This document shows, one piece after another, positions 56,692 through 64,000 of a stretch of DNA of 64,000 nucleotides (position 1 is its first letter; each line of letters begins with the position of its first letter). The position numbers and the translations under genes were made by a program. Below the pieces are notes generated by a model. It was given only the letters and a program-made list of their open reading frames with translations, did not search any database and had not been told where the DNA came from. Where the stretch lies: assembly GCA_051294375.1 (NCBI GenBank), contig CM119265.1, forward strand, positions 15,784,564 through 15,848,563, written 5' to 3'. This DNA comes from Paraspadella gotoi. Its lineage: Eukaryota; Chaetognatha.

Positions 56692-57077
56692 ATGACTCTG
56701 CAACATAAGCTTGAAAAGGTATGAAATTATGATTAAGAATACTTTTCGGGTTTCTAAACTAGTTCGTTAAATTTTAGATGAAGATAAATTTTGTTTTTTC
56801 TACCAGGTAGAAAATGTCATCTTTGATACTTTGATGGAATCAACCTTACGGATTTCCAAGTTATTAGATGTTGACGTTTTTTTCCTGGTCGAAGGGAGAA
56901 ATAACCAAAGAAGGTTTGCGTTTGGTACGTTTTAATTAAAAAAGACCTAATTGCGAATTTTATTTTAACTTTGACAGATATGGTGGATCACAAAAACTTT
57001 GCCAATTTTTTGAAGGAAACGGAATCATTCTCAGTGATAACGACGCCCAAGTCGAGGCGAGTCTCCTATTAGCTTAA
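56692..57077 (+). CDS. Small orphan protein (77 residues)
   Basis: Three exons: 56692-56718, 56807-56913 and 56978-57077, with good splice sites and consistent phase. The product starts MTLQHKLEKVENVIFDTLM and contains DVDVFFLVEGRNNQRRYGGSQ and LCQFFEGNG. It is a compact mix of helix-like and beta-like segments with no signal peptide or TM span. No family was recognised. It lies 373 b after RIC8 on the same strand and ends 47 bases before the convergent minus-strand gene. Confidence 0.6.
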
Positions 57078-57124
57078 AGAATTGTAATTCACCTCACTTC
57101 GATGACATGTACTCGTCCTTATTG

Positions 57125-58258
57125 TCATTTTTCCTTTTCATCCGAGTCATAATTATCCTCAAATTCCTGTGTCACGTTGACTTTTTGCTTTGTCTCGTCA
57201 GCGACCTTGCTCTCAATAAATTCATCATCTTTCAACGAATGTCTAAAGTTGTCATCTTTGTCGAAAAAGGTTTCCGGATTTCCGAGATCTTCTGTGTCTG
57301 AAATGACTTTTTCTCCTTTAATTTGGTCGAAATCAGCTTCTTTTGGGACGTTCTTAGCGCTGATGGCAGCTATTGCTAAGTCATCGATCTTTTTATTGAG
57401 GTTTCGACTTTTCGACGGTGCTTTGTTGGCGTTATCGTCGGCGGTCTCTTCCGACGACGAGTCCTCGCTTTCTCCAGATTCCTCTTTGCCGTCATCATCA
57501 TCATCATCATCATCTTGTTCCCCATGTTCTTCCTGCGATGCCTCGTCTTCGCTTGTATCCCCTTCGCCGGCTCTTCCTGTAAGCATAAAATATGCCAATT
57601 TGTAAAATGAATTTTTAAGCCACAAGCTACTCTATTACATAGTAAAGTACATTAGTACTATGCGGACTTTTTGAAGACGGTCTTGAGGAGAATTAAATTC
57701 TATCCACTCACCGCCTTCGGTCGCGGTGCTTCTCCCACTTTTATCGTTTTTCCCCTTCTTCTTTTTCGGTTCTTTCTCCCCCTTTTTCCTTGGCATTGGT
57801 GTGGCTCGGAACCCTGGATGTTCCCGTTCTTTGCGAAGATCCTCGGATACGCAATCGTGCTTTGTGGTGTTCGGCTCCACCTTTTTCTTTGACTTCAGCG
57901 GCCCTTTGTAACCTTGACCAGATTGCCACGGCATCGGTTCGTTGTCAGGATCGCGACGAGGCTTCGGCTGCGCCAGTTCGTTCTCCCTCGACGACGCCTG
58001 GTGGTTGAGCGCTCCTTTAGCGACTCCCATTGAGGTCAACCCCCGCCCTCCTTCCTCCTGTGGCTTTTTTTTTGGCTGTGCTAAGTCCGACTCGCGAGCA
58101 GATGTTGTATGGTTTTTTGCGGCGCTAGACACTTTTGTCAGGGGTACTTGGTTACGCCAGTATATGCTGTGGGCGCTGACGAAGTTGGGGCTAACTTCCG
58201 TCATGTGCCTCTCCCTATCAGCCAAATACGTTGTGTATGAAAATTTTGGAGGACTCAT
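57125..58258 (-). CDS. Uncharacterised basic-acidic two-exon protein
   Basis: Two exons: 58258-57712 and 57576-57125, 332 residues. The N-terminal part starts MSPPKFSYTTYLADRERHM and has two related motifs, NHTTSARESDLAQPK and NHQASSRENELAQPK. A Lys/Pro-rich stretch (PRKKGEKEPKKKKGK) follows. The second exon is highly acidic and Ser-rich (QDDDDDDDDGKEESGE, EDSSSEETADD) and ends DNYDSDEKEK. It looks like an unstructured, possibly nuclear protein with microtubule- or nucleic-acid-like charge patterning. I do not recognise a family. Confidence 0.7.
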
Positions 58259-58368
58259 TTTTTTCTTTTCATCGCCTCTTTTAACATTAAGCTTCTGATG
58301 TAAATTACCTGTCTAATAAGTTTTATTGGGATTTTTTCTCAATAAAAACGCGCTATTGCTTTATGTAG

Positions 58369-59342
58369 GTTAACGGACCCGATTCTTCCCTTCGGGAGAT
58401 CTTGCCTACAAAGTTAAAACGAAAGGCGCCGCCCGAACTGGCCACACTTGCAAAAATCCCCCGGGTGCTTCTTTCTTACTGCGACGATGAAAACGCCCAC
58501 TCTAAATTCTCTTTGCCCATTAATAAATCCTGCGATGGTGAAGAAGAGTACGCGGACTACGAGGGAGAGGGTCATCAAAGCCCTTTACTCATGTACGCCG
58601 ATGAGCACGAGCAGGTGGTCGATGTCGAGACTACTTAGTACTTATGGATTAGATTTCTCGTTTTGCATGACTGTTCATATCTCAGGAAAACTATCAGCAA
58701 CCAAACTCTCTGATCAGCGGTGCGTCCCAGCTTGGTAGGGACATACTGGAAACCTACGAGGAAGACTTTGAAAGGGCGTCTAGCTTAGACGTTAACACGG
58801 GCGAAGGTAACGACGATTATGACGACGAGGGACGCTCCCACGACGAAGACTTCGTTTACGGATCCGACAAAAGCGAATCTAGCAATGAAGACTGGAAAGA
58901 CTCAAAGCCCAAATCGAGGTCTACAAAATCCAGTAAAGACGAAAAATCGCGCTCATCCCACCAAAAGAAAAACGCGATGAATACTAATAAAACTAAGGTA
59001 CGAGTTTCTTGAGAATAAAATGTACGTAATGAGTACTGAATATTAACGCTGTATTACTATTAAGTAATCATTTTCATTGTAAAAAAAAAACAAACGTTTC
59101 CCTAGTCTCGCACCAAGCGATCAACGGTTCGCAAGACCGTTCGCTTTTCAACCTGTTCCGACGACGAGAGTGACGGCGCCATTAAGTCGCCTCCTCGTAC
59201 TAAAAAGACAAAAACTTCAGTCTCGGATGAAAGAAGTTTCGTTTGCAAGACTTGCGAAGCCGCCTTCAAGCGAGCTTATCACCTCGTCCGTCACAGGAGA
59301 AACGTTCATGCCATTTACGAAGAGGATGTGGACTGGGACTAA
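58369..59342 (+). CDS. Protein with a single C-terminal C2H2 zinc finger (5' exon not found)
   Basis: Exons 58369-58614, 58686-58997 and 59106-59342 join in frame (264 residues plus an unseen 5' part). The first exon is preceded by an acceptor (TTTATGTAG) and lacks a start codon, so at least one upstream exon is missing. It may overlap the divergent gene at 58258. The middle is acidic (DDYDDEGRSHDEDFVYG) and then Ser/Lys-rich. The end has one C2H2 finger, FVCKTCEAAFKRAYHLVRHRRNVH, near the stop. DNA binding is plausible but not shown. No orthologue recognised. Confidence 0.7.
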
Positions 59343-59747
59343 AAATTCCGTTGTTGAGAGTATTATGTAAAATCCTTATTTAAATTTTTTGTTTGTTTCC
59401 AGTCGTTTATTTAACATTTTGGTTAAAAGTTTGCTGATATGATTTTTATTTTTCTAGTTTAAGCAATAACTTATGTACTTTTCTTATGAGGTTTGTATTG
59501 TACTGCAAAGATTTAGTATTTAACCATATTAGTTTATTACATTGCCTATTGAGTATTGTTTTCCCATTAAACCGTGACCACGAAGTTGTTTTTGTTAATA
59601 CATTTTTCACGAATATTCTGTGCAATATTTTTCTTTGTTATTGTATATTTAGACTTCCTCTTTAATCATTTTTTATTTTCTTTATGAAGATTTAAATTAT
59701 AAATCAAAATTGAACACAAATTATTATTCGCACATCAAGCATTAAGT
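59343..59747. other. Spacer between zinc-finger gene and SMAP
   Basis: AT-rich, about 400 bases: 3' UTR of the zinc-finger gene and the promoter region of SMAP. Nothing else recognised. Confidence 0.6.
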
Positions 59748-61692
59748 ATGTCACGCAACAAAGAAACTCGTGACAAGCTAATTCAAGAAAAACTTAAATC
59801 AATATTGGATGAACTGCTTCGGAATGAAGACAACAAATACTGCGCAGATTGCAACAGCAAAGGTACTGTGGTATTGTAAGTTTTACATTAGTCGTATAGA
59901 CGACCCCCATGAAAATACGATATCATTAGAGTAATCTTTAATCACAAAAGTAACGCCTATCATTTATATTTTTTTTGTAAAAAATTGGTACAACCAATAA
60001 TATATATAAAATTATATATTACATACGGTTATTAAAATAAAATCAGGTCCGAGATGGGCGTCGCACAATATCGGAGTTTTCCTTTGCATTCGTTGCGCGG
60101 GAATACACCGGAATCTCGGCGTTCATATTTCGAAAGTTAAGTCTGTGGCGTTGGATTCCTGGAGCCGAGAACAAGTTGCGATGATGAAGGAAATGGGAAA
60201 CAGGTTAGAACTTAGGTAAAGGCAGCTTTCACTATTGAATTTGCTATACAACTGCTCGAATTTTTTCAGTCGTGGTCGCGCGATTTACGAAGCCAATGTC
60301 CCCGACGGGTTCCATCGGCCGAACAGCGACACGGAGGTGGAACGACTTATTCGCGACAAATATGAAAAGAAACGCTACATCGCCGCAGAGTGGTCGCCTA
60401 GTCGCAACCGCCCGGACGTATCCTCTTTGGGTAAAGAATGAGTGTCCTTTTTTTGTAATCACACCGGAATGCAAGATTTAAGCTTATTTCTTCAGGCCTG
60501 GAAGATGTTTTGATGGTGAGCCGAAAGCCATCGAAGGTAAATCGCGGCGGCGTGGTCCTTCCGGCGCCGGCGGCACCATCGCCTTCTTCGTCTCTTCAAA
60601 AGAAGTCAGTGAAGCCTAGCGAGTCGCGCTCGCCACCGGAAGTGAAAAGTCCCGCCTCCGAACCGCCTCCGCCATCGACGAGATCCATCGCTTCGACGCC
60701 TCCCGCGGTCCACAACAACAATCACGTCGACCTTCTCGGCCTCGATCTCGAGGTCTCCAAAGAAGCGACTCCTGACAACGACGACGATTTCGGGACTTTT
60801 CTGGCCGCGCCGTCCTGCGTCGCCGTCGGAGAAACGAACTCCCAGCTTTTCGCGGTCAACAACAACAACAACAACGACTTGGATAAGGCTCAGCCAGCGA
60901 AAAGCAAAGACTCAATCATGGCTCTTTTCACGCCAACCCAGACAAACATTGGCTATAATACCGTCGCTCCGATGGGACACATGGGTCCGATGCCCTCGGC
61001 TACTCCCATGGCGTCAATGACATCGAGTGCCGCATCTTCTTTCAATCCCATGTCGATGAATCCCGCCGGTGTTGGTCGATCGGCTTTCCCCGGCGATCTT
61101 CTCGGACCTGACAACATGGGTGGGTGGTCGTCGGTTCCAGCCAACCCTCATCCGTCGCAAAACAGAATGAGTGGTCATCGGATGGGAATGAACGGATTCT
61201 CCCCGATGCAAGCCGGCCCGCCCTCGGCGTCGTTTCCTATGGCGGCCAATCCTTTCTTCAATCCGCCCTCAGTCGTCCAATCGCATGCTCCGCGTCCAGC
61301 GACGCCTTCGTCGATGTTTCCGGCCGCGACCAAAGTCAGTTGGTCGTCTTCGGCTCAGATACAGCAGCAGCAACAACAACAAATGATAAATCAACAGAAT
61401 TTCTTTCAATTCAACCAACCCCAACAAACCAAGGGATTAATAACAAGTCAGATGGGACCAAGGTTTCAGGTAAAATGCTCGTAAAAAATTTATTTTGCGA
61501 TGAATGTCTCGTAATTTAAAATTTATTTTACAACAGATGCAACAGCGGCAACAGCAATTTCAACAAGTTCAACAAGTTCAACAAGTTCAACAAGTTCAGC
61601 AAGTTCAGCAACAAATGTCAAATATGAAAATCGGTCAGATGACTGGACTTGCGTCAGCGCCGAATACGTCTCCCATTAGTTTTCTAGACTAA
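59748..61692 (+). CDS. SMAP1: SMAP-family ArfGAP
   Basis: Five exons: 59748-59862, 60047-60203, 60270-60430, 60496-61469 and 61537-61692, 520 residues. Residues of about 15-140 are the ArfGAP domain with the C4 zinc finger [24 protein letters not shown] and the catalytic Arg region IHRNLG. It continues with [14 protein letters not shown] and [12 protein letters not shown]. Downstream is a long disordered Pro/Ser/Met/Asn-rich region with LLGLDLE, the clathrin-box-like motif of SMAP1/2. SMAP proteins stimulate Arf6/Arf1 GTP hydrolysis in clathrin-dependent traffic. The last exon contains five QV-type units (QQVQQVQQV) and ends SPISFLD. SMAP1 versus SMAP2 is not resolved. Confidence 0.93.
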
Positions 61693-64000
61693 ATAACCTC
61701 TCTCAGAGCACCCTAAATATTCGAAGTTTTAGTAGAAAGACTATAAGACTTGTGTGATCCGCGCATATGTCCGCCTTACGTATATTTATACAAAAATTTT
61801 TACTTTGATAGATTGAAATTTTCAACCAGTATTTTTAATGGAGGCATTCTTTAATCAAAACTGGGATTTACATTTTCAAGTTAAGATTTTTATATTTATC
61901 GTTTCGCGATTTTATTTTAAATAACGTTCCGTTTGAAATGTCATGCTGCCATTTTGTTTTAATCTTGCCTTAAAATCTTCGAAATTTAAATTTTTACTAA
62001 ATGTTTATCATTATAATGCCTATATATAAAAATAATAAATATAATAAAAATGTAAGATTAAAAACATTTTTCTGTACGTAATTTTATTCATCCTTTCTTC
62101 ATTTTTGGCACATGCACTCCAGTGTTGTGTGGAATCTGTTTCACTTAATGTGTTGCACTACTTTACATTCCAAATTTTAACTTCATTCTGATAATTAATT
62201 TTCTAGTCAAAAGTTAACGTTTGTAGTTTGCTATTGCAATTCCATCACAGTTAGACATGTGCCTTATTAATGGGGGTGATATTTTTATTTCATTAACAAT
62301 TTCGGAACACGTTTAACGCCTTATAAAATGTGGAAATTATTAGTAAAAAAATCCTTTCACATGCTAATCTTGATTTAAATTATCTAGCTCACCCCCTTTA
62401 AGAGTTGCGGATTTGTAACCTTGCTTGGTGATGGTTATTAGGACGAGAGTATTACTTTTTTTTAACATGTAAACATGTTATTGTTATTTTATAGTTAAGA
62501 ATTTAAAAACTTTAACATATCATTTTTAATAGGGTGGAATGTTGAAAAGATTGAGAGATGTTACAATATATTTTTGTTATCTTTGTATATGTATATGATA
62601 AAATTTAAGCTTTTTTTTTTAAATTTGAGTGTAACAGTATCAGAAATCGTTTCTTCTTTAATAAAATTTCAAAACTATTTTTGTCATTTTTAAAAACAGA
62701 TTCAGATTGGCCAAAAAAATTAAAAAAAATTTTGTCAAATATATTATATGATATTTTAATGTTAAAGCCGCGAAAAATGAATAAAACATTGTTATTTTTA
62801 TTACAGAGAGTTAAAAAGTTAATCTTTTTTTTCTATTTTTGATACTTAAAAAATATTTTTTATATTTTTTATTTAACTTTTTATGAAAAATCTTTGAAAA
62901 TTTAAAATTTTATATGGATATTACTACTAATACATTGTAATTTCTGGTACTGTTCCACTCAGAATATAAGTAGAATATTTTTGTACTTAATAATTATATT
63001 ATTATACGTATAATTATCATTGTGACATATCTCAAATAAAATTTTTGTTCCCTAGAGCTCCACTCTACTGTTTAACGGTGAAATTATTTCTCAGTTTCTA
63101 TCTTTCTCTCAGACACAGTTTAAATTGATTCTGAACAAACTTTTTAACGTCAAGGAGATGCCAATGACATAAATAGGTAATATAAATATTCTTCGTTTCA
63201 TAATTTGTATTCTTCATATGTCACTTTTCGGTCGCTTGGTCGCTTTTTGTCTGTTCGTTTAAAGAAAGGGTGGGGGAAAAAGAGGAGAGGAAAAAGATGA
63301 GGATTTAGGATGCCATTTGAAAACATTAAAATATTGATGCGAGAAAAGAATATCTATTTTTAAAAATAAAAGAGTTAATGAAAAAAGTATAGGAATGAGT
63401 TTTGTTATTAAAGGAATTAACTAAAGCCGCTATCATAGTTCAGTCGGAGAACGAAACTTATTTTTTATGACATGGTTTTCTTTCTTTCTTTCTTGTTCAA
63501 ATGGAATCATTGACTGAATTAATTTTTTTAACTTCTATTTAGGTGCTTGGATCTGAAAATGTCTGCCTTTGTCCGGATACCTCCTACCATGTTCCAAAAC
63601 GCAAGAATCTGATTTTTTAATTATCGTATAGTTTTTTTTAATTTTCACTTTATCAGTTCATGTACATTTGTTTTTAATAGATTTTCTTTACCTGATTTTT
63701 TTTTTATTTGCCTTAACCCAATTTTAGTTAATTTTTCTTACCTGGTTTAGTTGAGGTTATCTTATCCAAGAGTTAGTCAGAGTGTCAGCTGTTAAACTAC
63801 ACTATAATTTAATTACATTTAAATTTGAACACAAATTCCATTTAATTTATTTTTGTTTAGACAAGTCATTAATCTTAGTCTTTCGTCTCATATCAATCTA
63901 GTACACTACGTACCTAAAAAATACACTACCTCTGCCCCGACAATATAGTAACGAGTTATTGAAAATTACTCGTTACATGTACTCGTTATTTATTAAATGA
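61693..64000. other. AT-rich gene-free flank
   Basis: About 2.3 kb, strongly AT-rich with many short poly-A/T runs. It starts with the SMAP 3' UTR (CTATATATAAAAATAATAAAT near 62030). No open frame above chance length, no splice-supported exon and no RNA gene was recognised. Confidence 0.65.

Overview
The window is nuclear DNA from an intron-rich metazoan. Exons are GC-rich and CpG-containing, while introns and spacers are AT-rich and full of (TC)n/(GA)n microsatellites. Gene content (C3G/RAPGEF1, extended synaptotagmin, mitochondrial creatine kinase, fused PAPS synthase, FBXO8, RIC8, a SMAP-type ArfGAP) points to an invertebrate animal. The phylum cannot be fixed from the sequence alone. All gene models were assembled by hand: exon ends were accepted where a GT/AG (rarely GC/AG) site, reading phase and protein-family similarity agreed.

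Layout. 1-14631 (+): C3G Rap1 GEF, 5' end outside the window. Its 5.3-kb intron 9 carries a complete antisense TTLL10-like tubulin ligase (8757-12553). 15755-18049 (+): a predicted type I membrane protein with a C-type lectin domain, a PLAT-like domain and a short tail of tyrosine motifs. 18844-22209 (+): a secreted protein with dibasic-bounded repeats and furin-like Cys-rich repeats. 23586-44317 (-): a 23-exon extended synaptotagmin. Its large introns hold four oppositely oriented genes: mitochondrial creatine kinase (26673-28116), a GnRH/corazonin/AKH-like peptide precursor (31834-33411), an aerolysin/ETX-MTX2-like protein (34231-36295) and an MRH/ATG27-type sorting-receptor-like protein (38887-41352). 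45706-56318 (+): a tight head-to-tail series of VMA21, PAPS synthase, MTHFS, FBXO8 and RIC8, followed by a 77-residue orphan (56692-57077). 57125-58258 (-) is an acidic orphan protein, 58369-59342 (+) a single-C2H2 protein, and 59748-61692 (+) a SMAP ArfGAP. 61693-64000 is AT-rich and appears gene-free.

The most unusual items are the putative GnRH-superfamily peptide precursor, the CTLD-PLAT receptor with a pYxxM-type tail, and the number of antisense genes nested in introns. Also notable are a C3G RasGEF-N exon flanked by complementary (TC)n and (GA)n tracts, and a repeat family with long inverted arms and a conserved CTGATGA...GAAA hairpin. One small assembly gap (10049-10070) lies inside a TTLL exon.
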